64,000 nt of DNA from Pteria penguin (lineage: Eukaryota; Mollusca; Bivalvia; Pterioida; Pteriidae), in the NCBI GenBank assembly GCA_035048485.1, contig CM068587.1:25252534-25316533 (forward strand), read 5' to 3'. Position 1 is the stretch's first letter. Each line of letters opens with the position of its first letter. A program made the position numbers and the translations under genes. The notes below the pieces were generated by a model. That model made no database searches and was not told where the DNA came from. It saw nothing but the letters and a program-made list of their open reading frames with translations. Positions 13,801 to 24,806 of the stretch are shown here, in pieces.

Positions 13801-16800
13801 AGCTATTTTCATGAAACTAATACAGAGTGCTTAAATAGGGTAGAGGAAGCAGTTGTTGACTTCTTTTTCGCAACTGCTTCATTAAATTTCACCAGATGTT
13901 ACAAGCAGTAAGTAACTAAGGTCCTCTATGAATTTAGTGTTTTTGAACCCATTCCATAATCCAGGATGGCCACCATGCACTCTGATAGGTTTAAACAGTT
14001 TCGACTTCTCCTCTGCAGCTGCTTTACAGAACTCAGAACTTCACTAAAACTTAGAGGAAGTAAGTACCCAAGGTCCTCTACCAGTTTCATGTTTTTCGCC
14101 CCAATCTGTACTCAAACATGGCTGTCATGGGCTCTGATTGGTTCACACATTTTCGACTTATCATTAAGTGCTTCACAGATTTCTTCCATATCGTGTAGGA
14201 AGTAAGTGTGCAAGGTTCTCTACCAAATTTGTATCCTTCGACCTGATCCATTATGCACAGAGTACCATCAAAACGTACAGGAAGTAAGTTATCAAGGTCC
14301 AATACCAATATTGCATCTTTTAACCCAGTCTGTCATCCAAGATGACTGCCAAGAGCTATGATTTGGCCTTTTGTTCTTTCTATGGCAAAATACATGTAAA
14401 TACAAAATAAATGTCTTCTATTCTCCAGGTGTAAATGAATAAAACCCTTCATTTATTACAGGCATCAGGATACACACTGGATGATGATGTTATTCAGATG
14501 TATGAGGATATGAAAATAAGACATACTAAACATTTTATTATGCTGAAAGTACCAAAGGAAGGTGGAAAGATTGTTGAAGATTGTCATAAAGACAAAACTG
14601 ATAAAAATGAACGTAAGTATTTATAATAAAAGCTACAATTGATTTTCACAACTTTTGTGCCTTCTATTTTTGGTCAGAATTGCTTAAGCAATTCCTCCTT
14701 AAGTCGTTGCTCAGCTATCTCTGAGGAATTCGAAATACACTTAAATCTTCCTCATGTAGAAATAGTGCATCAATATATAGAAAAAGAACATCCAGATCTG
14801 CTCAGTAAACTTATAACTTGTGTTGTTTGAGTTCATATGGGATAATTCTGATCAGACAAAAAATAGATGCATCGTTATTACAATGATAAACATGCGTGGT
14901 GTTCATGCATTGGTTTGATGTTGATATGTAATATTGCTAAGCATAGCCAGTTATTTATAGAGATTGTTTTTCCGAATGTATGAGACTATGACGGAAAGGC
15001 CCAGAAATGTGTGATTGTCTTGTCATTCTGTAATAAAAAGTAGTTTATAGTATTCGTCATAATATGATTATTAATAGGTGATGACCTCGTATTTTTCAGC
15101 AATATTGTTGATGAACATGGAATTATTTTGATTATGAAATAGGGAAAATATAGAAACAATAAAGTCTAGTATTTACATAACACATACGTAGTTGGGCATT
15201 GATTTCTTTATGTAGTACATGTAATACTCAGAATAGCCATGTAGACGGAAAGGCACAAGAATATGAAAATGCGTAGTAATCATGCCATAAGATGAAATAG
15301 AGAAAATGTAGAAACATTCAAATCTTGTTTTACCTTGAGCAGCCTAACACAGGTATGGGAATTTTGGAATTTTGTGCACAACCTCGATCCTTCCTCCATG
15401 CAAGGTTTATGGAACATGAAAGCTGGAAAATTTATTTTCAGTTTATTTAATTCTTTTTCTAGATTGCTATATATGGTTTCCATCCCAAAGCTACAAGAAA
15501 TTCTCGTTCAAAAACGGGGGATGGGGAAATTTGAAAATAACAATTTAATGTTAAATGAGTCCTGCAATTTCAAAAAAAATTCTGGATGAATATTACACTG
15601 AAAGACACACAAGTCCATGGTGTAATACATGTATTTGATTTTGAACATACAATTCCGACCTTTCATTTGTACATTTAGCCAAATTGGTTGAGACTAATCC
15701 ATCTTAATGGTATGATATGTCACAATAAGAAGTAACTGTCATCTGGCTGTAAACAGTGGTCTATGATCACAACTGCTCTCTGACAATCACTGTATTGCAG
15801 TCTTGCAGCAAGTTGGCTGCACATGCTTATGGTAGTTTTATATAAACAGAAATGGAGAAAAACAATATGTGTTCAAGTCAATAAAGAACTACATTTATTG
15901 AAAAGGAAAAAAGACATCAGATGTAATACCTTTATATTTAGTAAACAACATCCTATTGATGAATTTGATAAAACCAGACATTAATAGAGTACTCAAGATC
16001 AATTGTGTAGACCATCAAACCAATTGCATCTGAGTCACCTACATGTAACTAAATGATCTATATGTAAATGTAGGTAAAAGTTTTGCATATACTTTTGTAT
16101 GAAAAATATTAAAATATTTTTTCAAGATTCACAAGCTACACAAACTTTACATGTATATTGGATTACAACATCCTAAGGATATATTGTATTTAGTTTCTTC
16201 AAATACAGGCCTTGTGTTAAATTTTTTGTCCTGTTGCAGTTTTTGAAGATTTTTTTAAACAGGTTTATTCATGTATAATTTCACTGAAAGCATTTTGAAA
16301 TGTTCTTCGTGAGAACCACAAGCAACAATGACTTCATTAGGTCATCAAGTCACTTGAGGTAATCTTCGTCTGTTTTATCTTATAAGGATGAAAGGGACAT
16401 GAGTTGTGACTTCGTTGGTCCCTGCATCTCTAGGGCTTAAGAAGCAGGGCCACAAATTGTTAGAAATAGACTTATCAAAATTTTAAAAATCCATAGTGGC
16501 AAGAGCTCTGCCTCTAAAGTGGATTGATGTATCTTGTATGGCATTTGCTTTAGACTTTGGTGACTGGTAGAGCCCATGAGGCTCCTGTCTCAAGACATAC
16601 CCGGTATATAACTGGTACAGCTCAGAAATTAAAACCTGAATGAATATATTTTTGGTTTATTTCAGATTTACCATATGATGAACTTAAAGAAAAACTTATC
16701 GAAGCTAGAGAGAACAAAGAGGGTAGATACTGCTTGTTTGACTTCGACTATTGTGAAAATAAAGACGGTAATGCTGTTCAAAAATCCAAGCTGTGCTTTA

Positions 16801-18280
16801 TGCTATGGTATGTGATACTTACAGAAAAATATAAGAACATATATACCTTTGTTCATTTATTGCACCAAACGCATACTGGTATTTTTATGCTCCCACCATG
16901 AAATGGCTAGAGGCATATAGAGTTACCCTGTTCCGTCATTCCATCATTCTGTCATTTCGTCATCATTCAGTTTCCGCTCATTTTCTCTTTCAAGGTTTGG
17001 TGGATTTAATTGATATTGGGTATATTTAGTTATTGCCCTCGAACATAGAAAATTTCTTAAAAATGACAGTTACCACACATTTTTTCTTTGATGGTTTGAT
17101 GGATTTAATTGATATTGGGTATATGATGTATCAAGAGAAAATGCAGGTCAAGTTCGAATGTTCGAATATGGGTGTGGTCTGGTAATTTTTGACAGAGTTA
17201 TTAAGAGCCAAAGAATCCATCTAAGGATAGGGAGGTATGCATTATGGAGATCCTCCTTACTTGTTAGATTTTGTTTTAGCTCACCAGGACTGAAGGCTTT
17301 TAAAAAGTGAGCTATTGAGCATTATTTATTGTCCTGTATATAAACTTCTCACATTTTAGACTTTGGAAACTCACGGGAGAAGGCTTTAAGTAGCAACAGA
17401 AGGAATCAAAGAGATTACTTAGACGTTTTATGCCTCAAGATTGATAGATCAGGAGCATATTGATAAATATTATATTGCCTTGTCTATCTGTCTGATTGTT
17501 TGTGGGAAACTTCAACATGGGACAAAACTTTTTAACCATACCAGCCAGTGCTGCCAAGTAACACGTGTGTTCTTTGTGGCAAGACCTTTTCATTGGTACC
17601 ATAATTCATAACCTTGTGACATTGAATTCATGTTTGCCCTACATTTCCAAAAATATATATACTTGACTGTAACTTCTCAACCATGGAAGTCAAAGGTTTC
17701 ATATTTCATCTGTGTTTTACTTATGGCAAGGCCTGTTTATTGATAGCATAATGTATGTGTGACCTTGACTATAGAGTTAGACTTACAATTGACTTAATTT
17801 GAAAAAAAACCCCTTAAGATTAGCCCTCACTTTTTAACAATTGGAGATAGGGCTTGATTTATAACATGTGCGGCATAATTTATGACCTTGTGACATTGAC
17901 CTACTTTTAAAAAATTTACTTATTCAGAGTATTGTTGCCGCCAGGGGTATAGTGTTTCACAAACACATCTTGTTGATATCATACAATAGACATACTCATT
18001 TATGACGTAAGGAATAAAACATTTGAAAATATTCTAGATTTCACATGCTTTTATCCTAACTTAAAGGTTTAATTACAAAAGCAATGTAAATTGTCTGATG
18101 TTTTGTTTCATTTTCTGTAGGGCACCAGAAACAGCAAGCGTCAAGCAGAAGATGTTGTACTCATCTAGTAAAGATGCAGTGAAAAAGAAATTAACAGGAC
18201 TAGCTTGTCAGATGGAATGTTTTGATGATTCAGATATTGATTATGATAAAGTTTTGAAGCAGGTTTCCAAGAGTGACTAG
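4898..18280 (+). CDS. ADF/cofilin, complete spliced gene (151 aa)
   Basis: Actin-depolymerising factor/cofilin: binds and severs actin filaments in the cytoplasm. Coding exons are 4898-4900 (ATG only, donor GTAAGA), 14462-14612, 16666-16807 and 18121-18280 (stop TAG). All junctions are GT-AG and the frame is continuous (1+50+1+46+1+52 codons). The protein is one ADF-H domain. It starts MASG, which places Ser3 at the LIM-kinase phosphorylation site of the family. W99-A-P-E begins the conserved segment before the long actin-binding helix, seen here as QKMLYSSSKDAVKKKL (108-123). It is shorter than vertebrate cofilin (about 166 aa), mainly in the loop after the first helix. A first coding exon carrying only the initiator Met is typical of this family, and the ATG-GTAAGA at 4898 is the best candidate found upstream. 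The 9.6 kb first intron is full of mobile elements. The family assignment is secure; the first exon is the least certain part. Confidence 0.95.
5265..6119 (+). mobile_element. hAT-like MITE with 8-bp target duplication
   Basis: The direct repeat CTCACTGA (5265-5272 and 6112-6119) flanks an 839-bp element. Its inverted ends read CGGGTAGACTAAACGTCG on the left and the complement of GGGGTAGACTTAACGTTG on the right, and continue inward through tandem GAAAAGTGAC-type motifs. It has no transposase frame, so it is non-autonomous. The 8-bp duplication fits hAT-type transposition. It lies inside cofilin intron 1. Confidence 0.75.
5697..5832 (+). repeat. Tandem repeat with TCTACTCTAGAG palindrome
   Basis: About four imperfect copies of a unit of roughly 40 bases containing TCTACTCTAGAG and TTTTCC(C/G)A(C/T)GG, ending in a run of 12 G (5821-5832). 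It is internal to the hAT-like element at 5265-6119. Confidence 0.6.
6246..6440 (+). repeat. Dispersed G-rich repeat
   Basis: Runs from AGGTGGATCTAGA to CTCTAAATCTGCCAATG with several GGGGGG tracts. The two ends are weakly inverted to each other, as in a decayed short transposon. No coding signal. Confidence 0.4.
6448..6640 (+). mobile_element. MITE of 193 bp with 28-bp inverted ends and three CRE octamers
   Basis: Left end TTGGGTCTTTTC plus TATACAGAGTTATT is matched by its reverse complement at the right end with about two mismatches. The interior holds three perfect TGACGTCA octamers (6511-6518, 6571-6578, 6586-6593). It lies 1.6 kb into cofilin intron 1. Confidence 0.75.
7588..8080 (+). 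repeat. Hairpin-headed TCCGTC-type repeat, two partial copies
   Basis: GATATGTCCCC pairs with GGGGACATC (7800-7831), followed by CTGCCTGTCCGTATGTCTG. A shorter copy of the hairpin's right arm is at 7967-7990. GAAGCACCCATCCCAGTAG occurs at 7621 and again at 8022. The long minus-strand open frame here is a by-product of the repeat. Confidence 0.6.
8350..9052 (+). repeat. 63-bp minisatellite, about 11 copies
   Basis: Unit of about 63 bases containing CACCAAGGACATGCACATAA and GACATCTGACCACGCTGTA. Individual copies range from about 60 to 64 bases. Because 63 is a multiple of three, several frames stay open on both strands, so the peptides read from it are not evidence of a gene. It lies in cofilin intron 1. 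A single isolated copy in the opposite orientation is at 48663-48730. Confidence 0.9.
9239..10063 (+). mobile_element. Dispersed element opening with AGCTCACCTGAGCC hairpin
   Basis: Starts with a hairpin (GCTCACCTGAGCC against GGCTCAAGTGAGC, 9240-9268), then GTCCGTCTGTC, then about five tandem units of 130-150 bases each containing AAGGTCCTCTACCAAGTT and CCAAGATGGCTGCC. It ends near GTGCTCAGGTGAGTGATA and a GGCCCATTTGGGTC hairpin followed by TCTTG. No coding frame, so it must be non-autonomous. The class is not recognised with certainty. Confidence 0.65.
10776..11389 (+). mobile_element. TTAA-flanked non-autonomous DNA transposon with about 24-bp inverted ends
   Basis: Inverted ends AGCTGGCCTCTCACCATAAA (left) and TTTATGGTGAGAGGCCAGCT (right) are directly flanked by TTAA at 10776-10779 and 11386-11389. 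Length is 614 bp. An internal hairpin GGAGCGAGG/CCTCGCTCC sits at 10829-10860. A TTAA target site is the signature of piggyBac-type transposition, but no transposase is present. Confidence 0.7.
11390..11745 (+). repeat. Dispersed repeat, pair with 27137-27490
   Basis: About 350 bases that align in the same orientation with 27137-27490 at roughly 80 percent identity by eye, with shared blocks such as TTAGTGCAGGCT and TTTATCATATATGTTTGTAT. It begins exactly where the TTAA-flanked element ends. No coding capacity seen. Confidence 0.65.
12452..14350 (+). mobile_element. Second, longer AGCTCACC-type element with tandem body
   Basis: Opens with a degraded AGCTCACCTGACCC/GGCTCAAGGGAGC hairpin (12453-12484) and contains about ten diverged units of 130-150 bases sharing AAGGTCCTCTACCAAGTT and AAGATGGCCGCCATG. 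It is interrupted at 13510-13700 by another hairpin-headed repeat. It ends just before cofilin coding exon 2. Confidence 0.6.
13510..13760 (+). repeat. Hairpin-headed TCCGTC repeat inserted in the tandem body
   Basis: A perfect 16-base palindrome CCTGTCTTAAGACAGG (13515-13530), then CTGTCCGTCCAGCG, then a body with AGGTCAAGGTCACAA. It has the same architecture as 942, 7800 and 22408, but the hairpin sequence is different. Confidence 0.65.
14988..15330 (+). repeat. Degenerate direct repeat in cofilin intron 2
   Basis: GACGGAAAGGC followed by GAAATAGGGAAAATATAGAAAC at 14992-15160 recurs in altered form at 15243-15320. The rest of the intron (to 16665) has no recognisable feature. Confidence 0.4.
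16886..17970 (+). repeat. Hairpin-headed repeats and related fragments in cofilin intron 3
   Basis: TATGCTCCC...GAGGCATA hairpin (16886-16915), followed by TTCCGTCATTCC and two copies of GATGGATTTAATTGATATTG. A solo TTAGCTCACC fragment lies at 17277. From 17440 on there are TGTCTATCTGTCTG and CACGTGTGTTCTTTGTGGCA motifs shared with the repeats at 28.3, 31.9 and 48.9 kb. Confidence 0.5.
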
Positions 18281-18529
18281 TAAGGTTAAAAGGACACTTT
18301 ATCATTACTGGTGGCATCAACTTGACTGTGTCATGGGATTTAGCCAGCTTAATAGATTTAATTATCATTTTTTTAATCACTGCTGTCTATGACAAAATAT
18401 CATTTTTTCTTAGGACTTATAGATTAACATTAATACGAACAATGAGTTGAGAATTTGTAATGTCTGGCTTCTTTTTTATATAACAGTCTACATTTACTGT
18501 GAATATTCAGTGCTAAATATATTGCTGTC

Positions 18530-18535
18530 ATTAAA
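18530..18535 (+). terminator. Candidate cofilin polyadenylation signal
   Basis: ATTAAA 250 bases after the cofilin stop, with T/GT-rich sequence around 18570-18605. AATAAA at 18868 is an alternative distal signal. Confidence 0.35.
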
Positions 18536-19047
18536 CAACAAATTATCATTGTCATCTTAAGGTTGAATTTCACTTTGGTGTATTATTATTCAGTGGTGTT
18601 TTATAGTTGAAACTAACATCATGATTAGATTTGCATTTTGTTTAAAGAAAAAATGCAAATTAGTTTTGGACTTACATAATTGGTTGGCTTTTCTACACTA
18701 CATGGTGTACAAATGTGTGTTATATAAAGTGAAAGTAGAATATTGTGGAAGGGATAAAAACCCATTTTATGATCTGTCCTGAAAAATGCCGGAAATATCA
18801 GTCGTCTAAAAAGATGTCTACTCATATATTGTTCAAAATTTATCCAGTGATTCATTGTATCCATTTTAATAAACTTGGGTGTAAGTAGAAAATACCATAT
18901 TTCATCATGCCTTGTATGAATGTGGTACAGAAAGTTACCACAGTCTGGTGTTCCAAAGGCACTCAATATATATGTATAAAGTCTCAAAGACGATACAATG
19001 GTTTCTTGTAAATATCTTTTAACTTGTGGCAAGTTGTGAAATAAATT

Positions 19048-19200
19048 CATGGGAACTTCATGGGAATTTTTCCGAATATGGGGAAGACCACGTGACATAT
19101 TGCCTTATTTGGAGAAAACGTAGTAGAACGCTTGTAACACACGCGATCAAGGCCTAATTTGACGTAAAAGCGCCATTATGGCAACCGGTCGCGCGATCTT
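19048..19200 (-). promoter_or_regulatory. CpG-containing block with an inverted partner at 20700
   Basis: About 45 bases around CCCCATATTCGGAAAAATTCC (read on the minus strand) are repeated in the opposite orientation at 20703-20748. The block also holds a CACGTG E-box (19090), and the 60 bases beyond it are CpG-rich for this window. A promoter is possible but unproven. Confidence 0.25.
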
Positions 19201-20639
19201 CGAAATATAAAAAAAATATAAATAATGTAATAATAATATATTTAGATATAAATTTCAGTTTAAAAAAGAACAAATAGAATATTTCATAGAATCCTAAATA
19301 TAGACTGGCAATGCATGTCACAAAGATCGTAAAATATCTAGACAGTTGACCACCAATTCATAAAAGGCTGACCTAGGTTCAAGTGACGCGTTATCGGTTA
19401 TTTTTATCTCACTGGATTTCGTTTTGTTTCATTCATTTAACCTAGAATTAACAAATATCGACAAAATTAATTACATCCTCAGTGATAAACATCACGAGTC
19501 TCTCGTAAATTACATCAGCTACTGCATATATGTACCTATGGCTATGCTGTATATGCTACTGCAGACGAATTTTAAAAATATCGACACGATGTGTGTACAG
19601 CTTCTTATCTGCCCTTACTGCCTGTGCAATAAATAACACTTGCCGGACAGAGATTAACCCCTACAAAATGACGGTGGTCACTTTTATCTTCGCGCAGCGA
19701 TAGCATGCAAGAGCAGGTAACTCCAGTCTATCTTAAACAAGAGCATAGCTTTTTAAGGACAGTGGCGGGAGTCATATCTCCGCGTTGAAGAGTTCCACCC
19801 CGTCCGTGTACGATAACCGGCAGAAGTTACGTTTTGACTCCGTACTTTTCTTTGCCCGCGGCAAAAGGCATAATAACACTTGAGTCAATCCCATTGTTAG
19901 TCACACTTCAATGCTCATATAAATCAGGATTCATAACCTGAGTAGTCATTATAATTCTCCAAGGAAAGGAAATGAATCAGTTGGAACCCCTGTTCAAAGG
20001 GAATCTGAAGAAGAAAGTGAGGCAAATATTTCCAATCATTTTCTTGGAATTGCCTAATGTGTATTATATATTCTTCATGCATACTCTTTTATGCGTTTTT
20101 GCAAAGACTGCAATGCATATTGTAGGTACTGAGCGTTGTGCTGGCAAGACTATATCATCAAGAGAGATAACTCTTATTCTTGGTTTACAGAATAAATGCA
20201 AGAGTCACTTTCCCAGTGCCAATTTCATAAAAGGTACAAGGGAAAGGTCCCAAGTTCCTGTCTTTATTTAGAAATATTTATTTCAGAGGTCTTGTATTTG
20301 AATTCTGAACAGAAAATATCTGCTAGAAAATTTTTTATTGTGAATTGTGTATTTCTGCCTATATGAGGCAATGAAGAAATTCCATGTTCTGTCAAATCAG
20401 GGAGTTGGAAAATCTCAAAATGTTTATTGGTAGCCATATCAAAGGTTACAATGAAACTCAATAATGCTCAAGTTTAATACATCACCTCAAGATTGATAGA
20501 AAGATATCTGGAAATTGAATAACCGGGATCTGTCCTTAAAAAGCTTAGGATGAAACCGGAATAGCATTAAATGTTCAAGATGTCGGGGACAAAGCCATAT
20601 AGCTTTATATAAATAGGAATTACTTGTTTTTGCGCAGTT

Positions 20640-20838
20640 GCGAATTTTCCCGCTAAAATTTCTAAAGTCACGCCTCAATTTTTCCTTAATAGGGAAGTAG
20701 CATGTGTATATGTCACATAGTCCTCCCCATATTTGGAAAAGTTCCCGTGACGGCATAAAAATGGCAGCCGAGAAAGTTTTCGAATCGCCCACACAATTTA
20801 ATGCGGATGTAAAGGATGACAGCATGGATTAAGACAGA
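20640..20838 (+). other. Promoter-like block with a possible orphan first exon
   Basis: TTTTCCCGC at 20646 matches an E2F site. At 20757 the sequence AAAAATGGCAGCC resembles a YY1 site overlapping an initiator ATG. Reading from that ATG gives MAAEKVFESPTQFNAD and a further 8 residues before a stop, with a possible donor GTAAAG inside. No downstream exons were recognised on this strand, so this could be a relic or a chance start. Confidence 0.2.
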
Positions 20839-21507
20839 ATTTTAGATTGAATGCATGAAAAATAAATTAAGTGGAACTCACATGTGAAGATTTTATTCCA
20901 AACCAACCGATAAAGTGCGATTATGATTCAATGCGGCGAACGGCATGGCGTTGTAGCACTTACACGTGCACATACAATAAACGACCGAATACAGGTAATG
21001 GTAATAACTCGTCCATTTCTATTTTTGTAAAAAAAATGGCAATGGTGTTCGATTGATTTCACATGTACATTCATTGTGATAAGACATTTGACTGCAAGAA
21101 TGACGTAAAGAACAATAAAATGTTATGATGATTTCATAATCAGTACCACTTGTAACTCTTTACTTGCTCATGACAACGGACCCCATCAAGAAACTGTTTA
21201 CCATACATCTTACTTTATGACAAAGCCCCATTGGAGAGCTATGTTGCCCACTGACAACTTTCATTCACATTTTGATATTATATGATATATGGCTGTTGGT
21301 CCTTAAGCTTTCATTTTTACTCTATTCCAAACATTATCGGAATTCAACAAAAAGATGAACACGACTGGCCAATTTCTGCTACTTTTGACATCTTTAAATC
21401 AAATTTGGCCCGACGCCATTGTGACTCTTCGAGCCTTTGATTCGTACTTTTTTTTACCCGAACTACGGTCATATCGAGTTGTCTAGGGACTACTTCACCG
21501 TTTTCAT

Positions 21508-21652
21508 TGTAGTCCAAGATTCTCTGCCCTCCCGCTTTTGATATCGGCGGTTTGCGGGAGAAGGTCAGAGAGACTTTGTTCATTAAAAGTTAGAATTTCC
21601 AGAAACTGCCGATATCAAAAATGGGAGAAGGGCGGAGAATCTCGGACTATTT
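21508..21652. repeat. Imperfect inverted repeat
   Basis: Arms around TTGATATCGGCGGTTT (21538-21553) and AAACTGCCGATATCAA (21604-21619) extend outward through GATTCTCTGCCCTCCC and its complement. About 145 bp in total, foldback type. Confidence 0.65.
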
Positions 21653-21679
21653 TCATTACAATACACTGTCGTTACTGAG

Positions 21680-21858
21680 AAAGGGAACACAAACTCTCTA
21701 TATTGCAAATTTTCGGCCTCACGACCTTTATCAAGCAATTTTTCATCTGAAAAATTGCTTGATAAAGGTCGTGAGGGAAAAATTGCTTGATGAAGGTCGT
21801 GAGGGAAAAATTGCTTGATGAATTGCTTGCAATACAGAGTGTTTGTGTTCCTTTACTT
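21680..21858. repeat. Palindrome with a triplicated right arm
   Basis: The left arm runs from about 21680 to 21752. The right arm contains three copies of AAAAATTGCTTGAT, each but the last followed by AAGGTCGTGAGGG, before finishing with sequence complementary to GGAACACAAACTCT. Expansion within one arm only suggests replication slippage at a hairpin. Confidence 0.7.
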
Positions 21859-22404
21859 TTTATCGCTCTTTGGTTAAAAATCGAATTTTGGACTTTATTT
21901 GATTACGTTAAGTGTATGTAGAGAATGAGGTCCTATATGTGAAATTTGATCCCATTTGAATTTAAATTTAAATTTAAATTTAAGAATAAAACTGATTGTG
22001 CATGTTAAGTATGAGTCCCTACGAAGTTCGACTAATGTCCAAATATTGTTTTTGAGATTGAAAAGAATACGGTATTCATGTTTAGAATATACATGTAGTT
22101 CTATTATTGTTACAATTCACCTCTAATGCCCTTCGATTCAAATCAGTATTTTTTTTCAGTCATGCTTAGGGATATTGATGTGTGCATGCGTGTAGTATGC
22201 GTTAAGTATGAAGTCTAAACATTGCAGTTTGACTTTTGACGCAAGTGATCCAAATTGAGAAGACTTATTGCCTTTGTTGAAAATCCGTATTCTAGAACGA
22301 CTTCACTTATTTCAGGTGATACTGTTTCAAAGTGACACTTATTGTGTATGTTTGTCATGAGTTCTTTTATAAAGTTTGTCCTTTTTCGCTTCATAAAATT
22401 CATT

Positions 22405-22710
22405 GTTTCCCCCAACGGGGGGAGACATATTGGTTTTGCCATCGTCCTCCGTCCGTCTGTCCGTCACAGATCGTGTCCGAGCTACATATTTCATACCGTA
22501 CACCCTATCACTTTCATATTTTAGTATGTTGTTCATCATGAGCCAAAGGTTTCACAATACCTTGACCAAAAGTCATAAAGTCAAGGTCACTTTGAATTTG
22601 TATAATGAAATTGTGTCTGGGCTTTATTTTTCATACCGTGCATCTTATCACTTTCATGTTTATTAGTATGTTGTTAATCACGACCCAAAGGTCACTTAGA
22701 CCCAAGAGTC
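22405..22710 (+). repeat. Hairpin-headed TCCGTC repeat
   Basis: TCCCCC-AAC-GGGGGA hairpin (22408-22423), then CCTCCGTCCGTCTGTCCGTC, then two copies of TTTCATACCGT...TATCACTTTCAT about 125 bases apart. Same layout as the copies at 942 and 28047. Confidence 0.65.
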
Positions 22711-23211
22711 GAAGAGGGGGAAGGGAGTGGGATATCTATTGTTATTAAGAACAACGTTTAGTTACTTTTTGAATGAAATTTGTGTGCTTGAAATTGTCCA
22801 GCCATGCTAAGTCATTTTTTATGTCAACATGGTGGGTATGTTTAGTAAGAGATACAACATTTGAAGTTCTTAGAAATGACTCTATTTTACAAGACTTATC
22901 CTTTAATTAAACTTCATATTCCTTTTTTTCCCGGTCATTATTGATATTGAGGTGGATCTTGGTACAAAAAGAGTTTTTCTTTCATGAAAATCCGTATTCC
23001 GGGGGTTTGCTTTGCTTTGAAGTGAACTTTGGTGTGCATGTTAAGTATGGAACCCTACGAATGGAGTTTAACTTTTGTCAGAATTTTACAAAAGCTATGT
23101 CTTTTAATGAAAATTTGTGTTCCGGAATTTTGTTGTTGTATTGGCCATGCTTTGAAATTCTGAAGTGAAATATGCAGTTTATATTTAGTATTAGGTCGTA
23201 CTGATGAAGAA

Positions 23212-23441
23212 AGCCATGAGCTCAGTGGATGAGGCGCTCGGGTAGTGAGCTAGAGGTTCCGCCTAGGCCACACTGGTGTTCTATCTTTCGCACGAGACAG
23301 TGAAAATTGAGGTCACGGTCGGCATGGCACGTAAAATATCCCTCACTGCTTCAGGTGGGACCGTTGCAAAGATATAAATTTTTAAGCAATGCATCAGGCA
23401 AATGCCATAACGTATCATATACATCAAACAATAATCAATCA
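23212..23441 (+). mobile_element. tRNA-derived SINE, copy A
   Basis: The head contains GCTCAGTGGATGAGGCGCTCG (A-box-like) and GAGGTTCCGCC (decayed B box). The body has TTTCGCACGAGACAG and ATCCCTCACTGCTTC, and the tail reads AATGCATCAGGCAAATGCC ending in CAATAATCAATC. Fragments of the same body or tail are at 30900, 49685 and 63610. Confidence 0.65.
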
Positions 23442-23744
23442 ACGTGCTTATGAAGATGTACTTTAGTCGCGATTGACTCAGTTAACAAAAGTTACTATCC
23501 TGCTATATTGAAGTGAAACTTTTCATTATGTAAAACATGTCCTATATAGAGAGTTTAACTTTTATCACAATCGATGTCAAATTTCTGACATTTAATAAAT
23601 ATTCGTATTTTAGGAATTGTTCGGCTTGCTGGGTAATATCTCAAGAAAATAACTTATGTGGTCCTTCATATGAAGTAAAGTTTTGTCTCAAAAGACCTTC
23701 TTTTCAAGAGCTGTTGCATTTTGATTAAAGTCAGTGATCCAAAA

Positions 23745-23992
23745 TTTTCCAAGCCGGTGTGACTCCTGGCCAAGAGGTCCCGAGTTCGACTCCTGCCGTG
23801 GGCGCACCAATGTCTTTCGGATGAGACGGTAAAACCGGGGTTCTGTGTCAAGGTAGGCTTGGTACATAATAGATCCCTTAATGTTTCGAGTATGTCCGTT
23901 GCTAAGATATAGATTTATACGCAATGCACCAGGCAGATGCCATCACCATTTACGTGAAATAATTGTGGAGTGGAGTAAAACAATAATCAATC
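23745..23992 (+). mobile_element. tRNA-derived SINE, copy B
   Basis: B-box GAGTTCGACTCC is well preserved near 23780, followed by the shared body TTTCGGATGAGACGG and the tail GCAATGCACCAGGCAGATGCC, ending AACAATAATCAATC. It is inserted in the old tandem repeat 300 bases downstream of copy A, in the same orientation. Confidence 0.7.
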
Positions 23993-24727
23993 CGAAATTT
24001 TTTCAGTCATGCTTTGAGATTTTGAAGCGAAATATGGTATATATGTGTCTATTATCAGGTCCTACATATAGTTCGGTTTTCATCATAATTAATTGACATT
24101 CAGTCTTCCAGATTTTGTTTCGGTTATGCTTTGATATATTGAAGAGAATCTTGGTGTATATGTTTAGTATGCGGTCCTACCTATTAAATTCAACTTTGGC
24201 TCCATTTTACAATCTTAATGCGATTTGAAGAAAAAAAAAAAGATCAGTATTTTGAATTTCCTTTTTTCAACCATGCCAGGAGAAATTAAAATGAAATTTA
24301 TTATCTATGTTTATTATGACGTCACTCACGAAGTTGGACTCTTTTCACAATTGATGATTTATGTGAGAGCTACCGCCCTTTGATAAAATTCTATATTGCG
24401 GATTTGAAATTCATTAATACTCAAATTTGAAACTTAAACTAACATCCTTCCATACACATCCATTAGATCCCTTAGTACATGTATTAGTTTGAGAGGAGAA
24501 GCATGGATAAGTTTATACTGACCGACACACGGAAGGATGTCGATATCATGCCATGGTATGACCCGCATTTCATGTGGACATTCTAAAAAAAGCAAGGGAA
24601 ATTAAAAAAAAAAAAAAAAGAAAGAAAAGGAAAAAGAATCACAGAACCTACACGAGGCTGCATGTACACAAGACAAAGGATGAAAGAATTGGCATGTTTT
24701 ATTATTTGATATTCGTTCCATGTGAAA

Positions 24728-24806
24728 CCAGGGACGTATGCATCTTAGATATATACAGAGACATAGATACTTGAAAGTATCTCTGTCTCTGATATATACG
24801 TCCCTG
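24728..24806. repeat. 79-bp foldback hairpin
   Basis: CCAGGGACGTAT pairs with ATACGTCCCTGG, and the inner arms pair through TATATACAGAGACA and its partner around a small loop near 24766. The core AGAGACATAGA recurs in the hairpins at 145, 1943 and 49433. Confidence 0.75.

Larger units (their letters stand above)
21900..24420 (+). repeat. Ancient degenerate tandem repeat, interrupted by SINEs
   Basis: A loosely spaced motif close to GTTTAGTATGAGGTCCTACGA followed by a GTT(T/C)AACTTTTG segment recurs near 22003, 22203, 22838, 23040, 23187, 24046, 24162 and 24310. The implied unit is roughly 150-200 bases and highly diverged. A short (AAATTT)n run sits at 21957-21982. Confidence 0.45.

Noticed and set aside
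14639..14830. Open frame directly after cofilin exon 2
   Set aside because: It lies in the intron after a clear donor (GTAAGT at 14613); the true continuation is at 16666.
18625..19098. 157-residue minus-strand open frame starting MSRGLPHIRKN
   Set aside because: Longer than most chance frames, but no domain is recognised, it overlaps the cofilin 3' region, and its start lies in a repeated block whose differences are not coding-like.
20487..20825. 112-residue minus-strand open frame
   Set aside because: No family resemblance, and it covers a promoter-like repeated block on the other strand.
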